A DNA stretch of 64,000 nt from Polytrichum commune (taxonomy: Eukaryota > Streptophyta > Polytrichopsida > Polytrichales > Polytrichaceae). The notes under the pieces are model-generated. The model made no database searches. It saw only the letters and a list, made by a program, of their open reading frames with translations, and was not told where the DNA came from. The translations under genes and the position numbers were made by a program. The stretch covers positions 66,190,033 to 66,254,032 of the forward strand of contig OX485804.1 in NCBI GenBank assembly GCA_950295325.1. The letters run 5' to 3'. Of the stretch, positions 1 through 12,110 are shown piece by piece; position 1 is the stretch's first letter; every line of letters starts with the position of its first letter.

Positions 1-252
1 ACCACTTTTCCCCCACCCCTCACTAATTGGGATATTTAAACGTACCCAACAACATACAAGCTCTAAAGCACCCGTCTTGTGGGCAAATTTATTTTTGGAG
101 ATCAACCGTGTGATAGATAAAGAAGAGATTTCAGTTACACATGACGTGTGCTGGTAGTGAAGCAAATTAGCAACACCCAGGGCCATCTACATTCCTCCAC
201 CTTTGGAAGCTTCCCCTTCACGGTTTGAGGACCTCGTGAGCCTGCATATTTA

Positions 253-752
253 GGGCCACTTCACACACGAGCCAAGAGCCGTGACCACGAAATTGTGAGA
301 GCCCAAAAGAAAAGTGTCCAAAGGCCGTCCCAACACACCTCCACAATCACGTAGTGTGGTCACGGACCCTCAAGTGTAGTGTGAAGTCATATGTGACCGG
401 GCCCTCAACCGAATGCTATTTCAATGAATGTCTATTCACGCAGGTCCTCACACATGGTAAAATAGAACAAACCAATGGTTGTGAGCGTTCAGAGTGCTAT
501 GGTCTCCTGGTTTTGTGTTAGGCCTACCTCCAAGAGGTGGTTTTTGAAAATAATCCAAGTGACCATGAAACATGATCCATTCAATGCCATGTAGGAATTC
601 ATGTAGACTTTACATCCATCTTGCATTCACTTACTCCGTTGGTCCCTCAAGCCTAGTGTGAAGCGAACTTGGACCGGCTCCACCTTTTCCACCAATGAGA
701 GTGCTTGAAGTGTACTGATCACGGGCTCTCAGTCTCTTGTGTGAAGTGGCCC
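253..752 (-). mobile_element. GGGCCACTTC MITE, copy A (PIF/Harbinger-like)
   Basis: A 500-bp element whose ends are inverted copies of GGGCCACTTCACAC. It is flanked by direct TTA at 250-252 and 753-755. No coding capacity is seen. The same sequence recurs at 9.4, 16.2, 35.7, 40.5, 45.0, 46.4 and 52.4 kb. A 3-bp T-N-A target duplication with GGG-starting ends is typical of PIF/Harbinger MITEs; the superfamily assignment is inferred from that. Confidence 0.85.
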
Positions 753-998
753 TTACATGATGATAGTGAATTTTATCTCTCCAGTTATCAGGTTTTGGGA
801 ATCTTGGGATCCAGGAAGGCGAACAATATTGCCTTGAAAAAAGAGTAATTCATTAAATGGAACACGCTAACAGAATAATTTGAAATTCTGCAAGCAAATA
901 TCATACAGCCTAATGGACTACAAGTTGAATAGGTTATGACCGTCTTTAAATCGTTTTGTAATATTACAGTGGTTGCTGTGGAGAATAATGACATCGAT

Positions 999-1234
999 GA
1001 GTGTCCGGGGAGATTCTTGGGCATCATCCGTCAAAATCCTAGTGTTTCCAAGTCCAACCGGTTACATGTTGTGGTGGTCTTTCAGTTTTTTCATTTATGA
1101 ATTTGAGGAATGTTTCCATAGTTTCCTCTAAAACGACGATCGGTAATTCTCCTGAAGTCTGGAACTTTCGAACAGTTATTTCTTGAACTCAACCGACTCA
1201 TCTGTAACTAGCGGTCCATTCTCCCCATTCATTG
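999..1234 (-). mobile_element. 225-236 bp hAT-like MITE, copy 1
   Basis: One of seven copies in the window. One end reads GAGTGTCCGGGGAGA and the other, inverted, CAATGAATGGGGAGA. Conserved internal motifs are AACCGGTTACATG and its neighbours. The flanking 8-mers do not match here, unlike in copies at 6.95, 34.5, 37.5 and 47.4 kb, so this copy may be older or rearranged. Confidence 0.65.
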
Positions 1235-1309
1235 CCATGCACTGCCGTGTATCGAGCATGCAATGGAAGTATCTGAACCAACGCAACCTCCCTTGCACTC
1301 CAAGTCACG

Positions 1310-1700
1310 TATTAAGGTGTGTTAATCAGTTCGTTTACTATCATGCGCTCCAACTCCGACTGATTAGATTTACACAACGAATATTGGGTTGCAATCGCAA
1401 ACTACGACGAGGCACCAGCAAAACTCGAGTTGAAAATCAGACCTCCCCAGATTCAGTTATGGGTTATCCGAAGTGCGTGTTTGTCAATTTCGGAACTGAA
1501 CTGAATACATAGGTCCTCCCGATTGTGTTCACTCAAGTGTGGAGTAGTTTATGAAATTCGAAGACGTAGTCTGATCTCTTTTAAACATGTGCAGTTACGG
1601 CGTTTGTTCTTCGATCCTCGCCGAACCATACACCAATCAAATCTAGGTGTCTAATCAAGAAAAGTGATCGAACAGCACCCGCGTACCTTGGATGGATCGA
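1310..1700 (+). repeat. Dispersed ~400-bp repeat R4, copy 1
   Basis: This stretch is recognisably similar to 31340-31690 and to two units inside 39240-40165. The shared path is a segment around ACATAGGTCCTCCC, then TAGTCTGATCTCTTTTAAAC, then a block ending near TCTAGGTGTC. No terminal repeats or ORF were found, so its class is unknown. Confidence 0.5.
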
Positions 1701-2619
1701 TAGATAGAAACACCGCCGCCTGCTTCCTGAGGAAGCGAGCCAGCATAAAACTTTCAGTCGCAATCACTGTCAACATAAGAGGCCCAATCCACATGCCCTA
1801 CATGACCGCAAAATTTGCAGACTTAAGTTACCAGGGTGATGGGTTCACAGAATTTGCAGTTGCGGAGGATCTGTGCTTGGGACTCGTATGTTAGCAACGA
1901 ATTAAAGCGGCACCTGCATCCACATTCTTCCAGCTCTGGAGGTTTCCCCTCCAAAGTTTGTTGAGCCAATTTCACGTGCAGGATTGGTACGTGTCGACAT
2001 GAGCTGGTAAAATCACGTTGTCTCATCTCAAAAATGCAAGTGAGCAAGGTGTAGTTGTTGTATCAATTTCGACACATGCCTTTCGAGATGCTATTTCTTC
2101 GTCAAATGTCAATTCAATATTCAGCCACTGATACATTCAACAGTGATCCAACTCGTGCTTTTCTACCTTTGAAGTCTTGCGAACTATAAAACGTAGAAAC
2201 ACTGAGTTAGAATTTTGACCTTATGTTTGGGAGGCATTGATTCAATGTTGTGGTTTGATGTGATTGATACAATGTGAAATCGATGATGGTATAAAGTTAG
2301 AGGTTTGTAACGACATCGTTGTTGAAACTGACGCGAAATACTGCATTCACAACCCTCACAACTCATGATCCGAGTTCTGGAATATTTAATTTATGGTTTG
2401 AGCTCGTCCTACTACTAAGCAGGAATGGTTTGTTGAAATCTTAGGCCTACATTAGGTCATGATGCAAATGATGCACTGATCTGGGTTGTTGCCCATTACA
2501 CCCAGTTTGATATATGGGTAAATGGGCCACACCTCTTCAATTAGGATAACATCACATACAACTGCAACTTAACCTTACTTTGTAAGTTCCTCAAAGACGA
2601 TTACAACAATGTAAAAATC
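1701..2619. other. No recognised feature
   Basis: Only short ORFs without recognisable motifs occur here, and I saw no terminal inverted repeats. It looks like decayed intergenic DNA. Confidence 0.5.
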
Positions 2620-4160
2620 GGTGAATACAAATGAGTTCAAAATATCGCTAACAATGGGAAGAAGATTTGCAAGACTCCAATAAAAACCTCCAAACTTATT
2701 TTTATTAAACAAGATTGTAACCTTGACAAAGACATCAAAATCTCACAACCAACAATCCAACTCCAACTAACAAAATCCCAAATATACGACCATGCTGGAG
2801 CCTACATAGCCTTCATAACCATGGTAAGAATGAAATGGTTGTGGGGAAGATGCTCCAAAACCCAATTGAACCACCTACTAGGATTCCCGCAATGCCCGCC
2901 TCAAAAAATGCAACATAATTAGTATAGCTCCTTAACATATACATCACAACACTCCCAAAGGAAAAACCGAAGACAATCCTACCCATCAACCAACACCAAA
3001 GCATGAATCTTGCAATGGCAATCCACTAAACAATTATACAACATCACCCACTTCTACTTCTCATCCCCCTCACATGCCCAACCCACTAAGAAGCTTCTGA
3101 GACATCATATTTGGAGCACAAGAAGAGGCATTATGTGCAAGATGGAGCAAGGCCAGATTAGCATGCCCCAAACACCATCAAACTACACTTGAAGCTATAC
3201 ATTGGGCTAGAGTGGCAACAAATGAAAGTCCACACAACATCACAATATCAGTCTTTAACTACTAGGATTGAACAGGAAGTGAACCAAAACAATAAAAATA
3301 AAAAGGTCTAGAAAAACACCAAGATCCTCACATATTGGCAACCAATCCCCCCTAATGTTGTCAATTACCACCCTTGTTATGGATGGGCCAAACTACTACA
3401 ACCCCACTACAATTAACTTGAAACACCTTTAACATTTGTTGTATGTAAACACAACCAAAAAAAACCATTCACAAGAAACACATTTGCACCTCAACTAGGA
3501 AATGCCCCTCAAAGACTCTCATAACATAACTATACCCACATACAACACGACAATCACTCATATTCATACCAAGTCAATATCTTCGACAAATGAACAATTT
3601 AAAAAATGAGAATGATGTACATTGAAAACATAGCCAACGCTCAAAAACCCCCTCAACCACTTCTTCAAAAACTTGAACACCAAACCTACCCCTCAAAGTA
3701 TGACCCCCTAAAATGCACTTGTACACATGATCCTACATCCCACATGATGGGAAAGGAAATGGAATACTAGCAAGCTTCTACATTTATAGCCCCCATCCAC
3801 CACATGAAACTTGCAAAATGACTCCCTAGATTCCGAAACATTCTAAAAGCAAAGCTATTTGCCATCCTCCAAGCACTTACCCACACAAGAAACATAGTAC
3901 CTCATGGCATTCAAAAATTGACATGCACATAGTAAACACCAATTGACTCATAAACAACCACATAAGGCTCCCCACCTCCCAACATAGCGACATGGATAAA
4001 TTACTAAGAGCCTCATTGTTGTGTTAGTAGTCCACCACATCACATGGTTCCAACATAAACTAACTACCCAAAAAACACGAGCACATTCAAGAATCCAAGG
4101 AAATGAATTATGAAATGGCGGACACCTTAGCAAGTGAAGGCACCACAAAGTTACGTAATC
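2620..4160 (+). pseudogene. Decayed LINE 3' part with RNase H-like remnant
   Basis: Translating the + strand in shifting frames gives pieces that look like the end of a plant LINE ORF2. Near 2645-2690 the peptide KKICKTPIKTSKL resembles the segment that follows the reverse-transcriptase thumb. Near 3845-3890 AKLFAILQALTHTR resembles the RNase H helix with the catalytic Glu region. At about 4112-4150 EMADTLASEGTTK resembles the closing N/E-x-A-D-x-L-A motif of RNase H. There are many stops and frameshifts. It appears to continue from about where the related 32-33.5 kb LINE relic stops, so both could be one family. The assignment rests on short motifs only. Confidence 0.42.
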
Positions 4161-4299
4161 ACCCCTACCCTACACATAGCACACACCATCACATGTAGAT
4201 TAGAAAAACCTAACTAAACACATTTAGATTAATCCACTAACCTCACTAAACATATATCTAAGTAAGTATGGACAATGGAGATGTCCACAATTTCTTACA

Positions 4300-5960
4300 T
4301 GTGTGCTGAATCTAAATTCCCTAAAGTAGCTGGCACTAGCCACCTATTCGAGAAGCGTGTCTTCTTGGTTTTTGTACAAACCAATCTATCAATGTGAAGT
4401 GGGTTAAGCTCCATGTTGGCTAAGCATCTTCTCATGGAAAGAATCATAGTGCCTCAACAACTTGATCTAGAATTCATAATAAATCTCTGCAAGGGAAATT
4501 TAATACATGCTTCCTTCCATCCCAATAAATCATTCCCACCAGGATCCCAAATATCTTGAAAAATATCGCAGACCTTTCCTATAAAGTACAAGAGCCTTAT
4601 CCATAGTTATAGTAAAGTATAAACCTTGATATTCCATTTTTCACCAAAGGTAAAGTTGCAAAATATCCTCCCAGCATGGTGGAGAAAGAAAAACAGTTGT
4701 ACTTGCCATTACCTTCTACGACTGAGCAATGTGACTCTGAACTTTTGACCCACTTTTGATAGAGAAATTAGAGGAGAACAACCAGAGAGAGGATGGACCC
4801 CATGAACCATGATAACAATGTTGCAATTGCGTGATGTGGTACCTCAACAACACTTGCATATTCGATTGACCAAGGAGAAGTGCTTGAATGATCCACTTAC
4901 TCATAAGTGCTCTCATTGCATCCTCCAGGAAAATAAGACTTTGACCTCCAATTTTTTTTGGCATTGTGTAGTCATCCCAACTTACTTGTGCTCTTGCCAT
5001 GCTCTCAAAGCTAGACCATAGGTTATTCTGGAGCAAAACCTTAATTTTCCACAAGGCTTTCTTCGAGCCCGTTCATACCGCAATGAAATACCAAAAGGGT
5101 GACATCAACACATGATTCACAATGAGAGTATTGCCAACTAGCCATAAATGAGTAGAGCTCCAATACTTGAGTTTGCCTTGACCTTATCTATCATGAATCG
5201 ATCAACATTATGCAACTCTAGATGAAGCCCAAAAGGGGTACCAAGTAGGCTAGACACATGTCCATTGACATCCCACTTCCATTGATATTTCGCCACCTAA
5301 CCCGGTTGAATTCCTTGACTGCACTAGTACACTACATTCTTATTCTAATACATCTCCAAACTAGAAGCAAGCCCGAAATTATGTAGGATCTCCGCAAGGT
5401 TATCTACGCTAGACTCTTCAGCTCTCATAATGAATGAAGTGCCCTCAACATATTTACTAATTATTTGTTGGGGAATTGCATTGAAGGAGGTTGCCTTTAA
5501 TAGATTGGTCCTCACTGCATTTTTAACCGCAACAGTAATGAACATATAAGGAGCTAAAGGGCACCCCTGACGTGCATTTCTATGAATTTCAAAACGCTTT
5601 ATCACTTGGTTATTAATGCTGATAGAGACAACTACATTTTGGAACAACAATGTAATCATATTAATAAAGGAATTAGGCATCCTTAATTTCTTCATAACTT
5701 TAAACATAAACAACCAATTGATTCTATCACATGCTTTGCTAAAGTCTAGTCTAAGGAAGATTGAATCTTGGTGCGTTCCTTAACCCGTTGAATTGATTCA
5801 TGCATGAGAAGAATGTTGTCAAGAATGAATATTAGAGGAAGAAAAACAGTTTGGTCACTATCAATTACCTCCACTAACAAAGGTTGAAGGTGCCTTTGAA
5901 AAGCTTCAGCCACGTTGCTTGTAATTTTGCAATCATGTTATGTCTTTGATAATGAATGCA
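4300..5960 (-). pseudogene. 5'-truncated LINE (L1-type) ORF2 remnant, dead reverse transcriptase
   Basis: Read on the minus strand from about 5960 downward, the pieces follow the order of a plant L1-type ORF2. These are a fingers segment with VIDSDQTVFLP, then a palm segment LDFSKACDRINW, then RQGCPLAPYMF (in 5345-5713). The catalytic box follows, and it reads SKYVEGTSF where active enzymes have QYADDT-type sequence. After that comes the region with LLGTPFGLHLEL and, in 4716-5054, a C-terminal block with SWDDYTMPKKIGGQ. The blocks lie in different frames and contain stops. The endonuclease domain is absent, as expected for a 5'-truncated copy. No poly-A tail was seen. Confidence 0.8.
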
Positions 5961-6953
5961 AATCAGTTGAAATTGTGTCACAGTTGTAACTAATTTTTAT
6001 CAATTACGTCTCCAAACTCTACAAATCTATACATCTTGCGTCGATTTTGAATAAAATTTTACATCCTCATTATACAACTATACAAAAACTTCATAGTCAC
6101 AGGGATGTAAAGCTTTTGATTTGGGCTCCTCCAATTTGAAGTTTTCCATTTCCTTGAATGGGTCTGTGTAAAAGCAATGCATGACAATGAACTGCAAGAA
6201 AACTAAGTTCTTCCAACATGATTAACTAGGTGATAAGCTCATCATAGAGTCCCATAGTGTCAGGCTTCCAATATGAATTGAACATATGGTAATCAAGGCG
6301 TGTATATTGTTGATGATAAGCATATTCCATACAAATTAAATCAAAATTTGAGCAACTTATGTAAAATGTTACTATTCTAGTGGTTGAAAACTCCCAAAAA
6401 AAAAATCTATGTGTCACCTCAAGAAAATAAGCATTTTGGCACCAAGGTGTTGAACATGCTTATCACTTACAATATTGAACATGTCTGCCTATATTGTTTG
6501 CTTATGGGTTTGTGGCTCGCAAGACATAAACTAGTTTGAATGTGGGAAATATTCTGTGGAATACCTGTCAGTCCCACAGAACATTGTTATGGATTTGAAT
6601 AATGTTATGGATGTTGGGCGGTACAACCTTCGCTTAATTTTATACAAGAAATGAGAGACAATGGGGTAGACCTTCCTTAGCTTGGTTAAGTGTAGCTTGT
6701 GTAGGTAGATTTGAAGTGTGGGAAACTTATCGTGTGTCGAGGTTGTGGCCACATCAACATGTTCATGGGTACCATGTTCGCCAACCATTTTTATAAGATC
6801 TTCTACTCTAGCAATCCAGATATAACATCTTTGAAATCCCAAATAGGAGCCCTGGCAAACGCTTTTATCGAAATTATTCATATTATCTTTTATATGAGGT
6901 GAAATAAAAGACAACATGTGAAATAATATCCTTGGAAGATTGGTCATTCTAAA
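5961..6953. other. No recognised feature
   Basis: AT-rich sequence with only short, unsupported ORFs. No repeat family from elsewhere in the window was recognised. Confidence 0.45.
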
Positions 6954-7182
6954 CAACAAATAGGGAGAATTGACCGCTCGTTACAAATGAACCAGTTGAG
7001 TTTGAGAAATAACCTATTGAAGTTCAAGACTTTTAGGAAAATTACCGATCATTTTAAAGGAATATGTAGAATATACCTCAAATCAATAAGCGGAAAAACT
7101 GAAAGTTGTCAGCATGTAACCAGTTGGACTTGGGAACACTAGGACATCGACCAATTATGGCCAAAATCTTCCCCCGACACTA
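6954..7182 (+). mobile_element. 225-236 bp hAT-like MITE, copy 2
   Basis: The element is 229 bp, beginning CAACAAATAGGGAGA and ending CCCCCGACACTA. It is flanked by ATTCTAAA (6946-6953) and CTTCTAAA (7183-7190), a 7 of 8 match, consistent with the 8-bp duplication of hAT elements. Confidence 0.75.
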
Positions 7183-8727
7183 CTTCTAAATTCCAAGTGG
7201 CAATCATGTGTGGACAAAATGGGCTCCTTGAACATTGATGACACTTTGGAATGATGGGACAACTTTACTTCATGTTTGCAAAACTAAATCTCCAATTAGA
7301 ATATATATGCACGGTTCAAAAAGAAAAGAAAAATGCGATGTCCATTCACCATTTCTTATATATATATATGAAAAAGCAAGCTTGCCTTCAGCTGGGATGC
7401 TTAATGTCTCAGTCTCAAAAAGACAAATAGTTTAATGATAAAGGGCGTGAAATCAGGGGCTTTTGAATAGCCAAGTGGGGCTATTCATAAACGACGAAGA
7501 TCTCATTTTCGTTTATTTCTATCATGATAAGAAGATGCTAAAGCTCGCATTCCTTTCTTATTAGTAGATCGGAATAGTTTAACTACCACCCACAAACTAA
7601 ACATATTAGCAAGGGAATCACCAAATGGTAAGTGTAGAGCTTCAAGAAAACAAGCTAAAAAAATCCGCTAGAACTTTTCATTCCAAACATTCCACGTCGC
7701 AGGGTGACAACTCCCATTTTATATGCAAGTATGTTAAGAATTGAAACACATTTGGGGGTTGATTTTGCAAATTTGAAAACGTTTAGTGTGAAATTAAATG
7801 TGTTTCTAAAGTGGATTTTGTTGAATAAATTTTTAACAAATTCACTAGTTTTTTAATTTTCAAAATCTCAAAGCAAATGAGTGTTTCACTATTGCATATC
7901 ATGTAACAAAAAGCATTAGATTGCTTGTATATATGTGGAGTACATTGTGTTCAAAATACATTATGACTTTAGCCTTGAAGACCATCTGATTGGTGTGCTA
8001 GGTAGTGTGGGTGCATGATCCTAAGGTGTCTTTATCTAGGCCTACCTCGTAGAGTTTTGGTTGGCACATACTCTTCTACCCCGTGAGTGCAATCAAAAAC
8101 TTTCGTTGGAGTAATTATAGGCATTATTCCTCTCCTCTCTTTCTCCCTAGCCACATGTTTGTGTAAAGCCTCAAAAGCCATGATTCTCTTTAAGTAATGT
8201 ACAAATGTATGAATGGAAGCAACTTATATATCTTCAATTAAATTATATATCTTCTCGTAGGATATGAAACACACAATTACTGCAAGTAGATTAGTAGATC
8301 CAAATCGTGCCCGGAGCCACTTTCCTCATTGTTTTTGGACCTCATATGGATTTAATCTTATTTATTGTCCAAAATGAACATTCTTTGAATCATTAATTGA
8401 TCATACAGGTTCCCCACAATGGACTCAAATATAGGTGTAAATTTAAGATAAGATACTAAATTAGGTACACATAACAATACTCAGCCTAGACAGTAAGCTC
8501 CCTTTCCAAATGGGGAGGCTAAGTTACATAGATTCCACCTTATATACAAATTTATTCTATATGTTACCAAGCAGCTCGAACACTCTAGCCATTGGTTACA
8601 TGTCGGACATGTGTGCCGCCTCATGTGGGCCCTATGATTAGGCTAGCAAGTTACTACTATATCATACATTCAAGCAAGGCATTATATAAAAATAAATAAA
8701 AAATCCTAGTTGGACACCGGTTTATTG
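7183..8727. other. No recognised feature
   Basis: AT-rich intergenic sequence with a short TA-repeat near 7360. No ORF or element boundary can be supported. Confidence 0.45.
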
Positions 8728-9385
8728 CATCATAATGAACAATCCTCATGTCGAACTACTGTTCATTTTGTAAGGGAACCCCAACATAAATAAAAAGCCG
8801 CACGTTACACATGTTCTATTCCGAGTCGCACAGTGCAAGTGCCAAGAGCCTCATGTAGTTTCGTTCGAGTTATGAGGACCTACATATGACAGGAGGGAGT
8901 AATGCAAGTGTGAAGGATCGGAGAGAGATCCCCAGTGTCCATGTACGTGAGTACTTGCAAGTGTGTGTGTGCGTAAGTTGATTGCATTACATCAGCATGA
9001 ACAATCCTCAGGTTGAACATTGTTCATTTTGTAAGGAAACCCCGACACAAACATGCCCGCTTTATGCATGTTTCATTCCCCCCTTGTCCAGTGGACATCG
9101 AGTCATTGACATTACGAACGGACACTTTATTCACGCCAGCCCCTTGCTTGAAAGGGGTTGGAGTTTCTATCTATCTATCTTTCTATCTATCTGTTTCATT
9201 CCCCACTCCACAGTCCAAGTGACAAGAGCCTACCCCCGAATAATGTTATGTGTCCATCTTATGCAGTTCGGTTGTAACTTCTTCTAGCTATAGGAAGCTA
9301 ATTAGTTAAAAATTGCAGGAAGGAGCAAAGGAATGCACCAGTGCGGAGGATCGGCATGGGATCCCGAACGTTCATGTATCTTATG
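8728..9385 (+). repeat. Imperfect tandem duplication (~270-bp unit)
   Basis: Two neighbouring units share the order GCATCA-AATGAACAATCCTCA, TTGTTCATTTTGTAAGG, ACATGTTCTATTCC or its variant, GTGCAAGTGCCAAGAGCCT, and a GGATCGG stretch. The second unit resumes at about 10835 (GGAAGTACTTGCAGGTGT) after a MITE, so the MITE inserted after the duplication. A (TATC)n run lies at about 9163-9192. Confidence 0.6.
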
Positions 9386-9632
9386 TAAGGGCCACTTCAC
9401 ACATGAGACTGAGAGCCCATGACCATTACACTTCAAGCACTCTCATTGGTGAAAAGGTGGAAAAGGCGGAGCTGGTCCAAGTTTGCTTCACACTATGCTT
9501 GAGGGACTAACGGAGTATGTGAATGCAATATGGATGTAAAGTCTACATGGATTCCTACACGGCATTGAATGGATCATGTTTCATGGGTCATTTGGACTAT
9601 TTTCAAAAACCATTGCTTGGAGGTAGGTCTAA

Positions 9633-10092
9633 GAGCCACTTCAGGAGCCAAGAGCCGTGACTATGAAATTGTGAGAGCCCAAAAGAAAGCGTCCACATGT
9701 CAGCCCAACACACCTCCAAGATCATGTAGTGTGGTCACGGACCCTCAAGTGTAGTGTGAAGCCATAGGTAAGCGGGCCCTCAACCAAATGCTATTTCAAT
9801 GAATTTTTATTCATGCGGGTCCTCACAGATGATAAAATAGAACAAACCAACGGTTGTGAGAATTTGGAGTGGCATGGTCTCCTAGATTTGTGTTAGGCCT
9901 ACCTCCAAGAGGTGGTTTTTTAATGAATGTAGGAATCCATGTAGACTTTACATCCATCGTGCATTCACATACTCCGTTGGCCCCTCAAGATTAGTGTGAT
10001 GCAAACTTGGACCGGCGCCGCCTTCTCCACCAATGAGAGTACTTGAAATGTATTGGTCACGAGCTCTCAATCTCGTGTGTGTGAAGTGGCCC
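9633..10092 (-). mobile_element. GGGCCACTTC MITE inserted inside copy B
   Basis: A 460-bp reverse-oriented copy with start GAGCCACTTC and end GTGAAGTGGCCC. It is flanked by TAA at 9630-9632 and 10093-10095. Removing it with one TAA restores the sequence GGTCTAACACAAAACC, which is continuous in the uninterrupted copies. This is a direct insertion of a family member into a family member. Confidence 0.85.
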
Positions 10093-10210
10093 TAACACAA
10101 AACCAGGATACCATGGCACTCCGAACACTCATAGCCATTGGTTTATCCTATTCTATCACGCGTGAGGACGCGTGCGAATAGAAATTTATCAAAATAGCAT
10201 TCAGTTGAGA

Positions 10211-10831
10211 GCCCAGTCACATATGACTTCACACTACACTTGAGGGCACGTGACCACATTGCATGATTTTGGAGGTGCGTTGGGACAGCCCTTGGACACT
10301 TTTCGTTTGAGCTCTCACAATCTCACGGTCACGGCGTTCGGCTCGTGTGTAAAGTAACCCTAATTGGGTGGCCCGGTCACAAATGACTTCACACTACACT
10401 CGAGAACCCGTGACCACACTGCATGATGTTGGAGGTGCATTGGGACGGCCTTTGGACACTTTCTTTTGGGCTCTCACAATCTCACGGTCACGGCACTCGG
10501 CTCATGTGTGAAGTGACCCTAAGTGGGTGGCCCGGTCACATATGACTTCACACTACACTTGAGGGCACGTGACCGCACTGCATGATGTTGGAGGTGCCTT
10601 GGGCCAGCCTGTGGACACTTTCGATTTGGACTCTCACGGTCACGGCTCTCAGCTCGTGTGTGAAGTGGCCCTAAGTGGGTGGCCCGGTCACATATGCCTT
10701 CACACTACACTTAAGAGCCCGTGACCACACTACATGATGTTGGAGGTGAGTTGGGCCGGCCTTCGGACACTTTTCGTTTGGGCTCTCACAATCTCACGGT
10801 CTCGGCTCTCGGCTCGTGTGTGAAGTACCCC
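10211..10831 (+). repeat. Four tandem copies of the MITE right end (~152-160 bp)
   Basis: The block from GCCCGGTCAC to GTGTGTGAAGTGGCCCTAA occurs four times, starting at 10211, 10371, 10530 and 10682. Each unit ends with the terminal inverted repeat sequence, and the units are joined by a short linker such as GTGGGTG. The copies differ by substitutions and small deletions, so the expansion is not very recent. Confidence 0.85.
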
Positions 10832-10835
10832 TTAT

Positions 10836-11226
10836 ACATGTAAGGTGGAAGTACTTGCAGGTGTAGGTGTGGGTGTTGTGGGTGTGTGTGTTGACTGCTG
10901 CTGCTGCTGCATTCCCGCTGCTTGAGTTTGAGTTTACGTCCTCAGAGACTAGCTACCACTGCTGCTGCCGCTTTGGCATTGGCTTGGCATTGGCTTGGCA
11001 TGGCATGCAATATATTGTATGGCTGCAGGAGGATATGATCATGGCACTTGTACCAGTCCCTAGACTTATGGCCACACAGACAGCAGCCGACTTAAACCCC
11101 CGTATGAGCCACACAGAAGACACCAGTCGCCAGGCAGGGAGCCAGCCCCAGACACACACACACAACACACACACCAAGCGACTTCCCCACAACCCCTGTA
11201 CTGGTCATGGCTGCTGCTGCTCTTAA
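10836..11226. other. GC-richer segment with (CTG)n and (CA)n runs
   Basis: CTG/GCT repeats flank this block at about 10896-10912 and 11210-11221, with a CA-rich run at about 11153-11172. It has an open frame of 119 codons on + and 79 on -, but neither shows a domain and the composition is low-complexity. It could be a remnant of a gene's 5' region; I do not call a gene. Confidence 0.4.
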
Positions 11227-11715
11227 CTTTGATGTAACTCGTTCATTAACCGCAAACCGATGTTCTTATTGAGAGTTAAGGTAGAAATACCATAACCCGT
11301 GAAAATAAGGTGATTCTCATTGAACATCTGGTTTGACAATCATGAGATGATTTTCCAACATAGACGAGAAGGATTCATGAAGAATGCATGCAGGTTGTTT
11401 CATATTTTTCTGCCCTGTACAGAAAATGCTACAATTTTTCAAAGTGGAAAGTTGTCCGACCCCCTACTCGTTCACTAGATTCTCCTTACACCGAACACAG
11501 TAATCCGCATTTTCATACAGAACATCGCCTAAATCGGTTACCTCATGAGTACATTACCACTTGACTCCCATTGGCTACACTAAGTGTGCACGCATTGAAG
11601 TTGTTGCCGAGCCATGATCGGTTTTAGAAATGGCACTTCACCATTATGACAGCGGTCTAGTGCACGGCTTGAGGGTGGTTAACGGGTTATGGTATTTCTA
11701 CCTTATGTGTAACGT
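11227..11715. other. No recognised feature
   Basis: Intergenic sequence without a supported ORF or recognised repeat. Confidence 0.4.
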
Positions 11716-12110
11716 CCCTCTTCAAAGAGGCCCTGGGCTAGATCACATCTTCATTTAGTTGGGGCCCGCCCCTCCTACGCCCTCCTCCTTTACTGCCCGG
11801 TCTTCCTACCCGCACCTGCATGGGAACTCTTCCTCGTTGGGAACCAATGTGACGGTACCCGGTCAGAATTACAAATATTCAAGTTGGCATCACGTTCGTT
11901 GTTCCCAAGGTCATAGATGGAGTTCCTTCACATGCCAAAGGAGGTTGATGGCTTAAGTAACTGGGTACTTTCAGAGTGGTTTGCAACGGGGAAGAGTTCC
12001 CGCACGGGTGCGAGCAGGAAGACCGGGCAGTGAAGGAGGGAGGCGTGGGAGGGGCGGGGCGCAACCGAATGGAGATGTGATCGAGCCTGGGGGTTCAAAG
12101 AGGAGGCTTT
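11716..12110. mobile_element. GC-rich foldback element
   Basis: Two arms of about 165 bp are inverted copies of each other: 11716-11885 and 11945-12110, with a loop of about 60 bp. Paired landmarks are CTCTTCAAAGAGG with its inverse near 12095, GATCACATCT with its inverse near 12072, and ACTGCCCGGTCTTCCT with its inverse near 12020. The arms contain most of the local G+C. It is probably a foldback or MITE-like element; flanking duplications were not resolved. Confidence 0.7.

Larger units (their letters stand above)
9389..10831 (+). mobile_element. GGGCCACTTC MITE, copy B, enlarged and self-nested
   Basis: The outer copy starts GGGCCACTTCACACATGAG after TAA at 9386-9388. Its left half runs to 9632 and is then interrupted by a reverse-oriented copy at 9633-10092. 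The right half resumes at about 10096, and its terminal ~155 bp is repeated in tandem to 10831. The right flank is TTA, so the outer target duplication is not intact. Confidence 0.8.

Noticed and set aside
10867-11226. 119-codon frame in a GC-rich block
   Set aside because: Built largely from CTG, GGCTTG and CA repeats; the opposite strand is also open.
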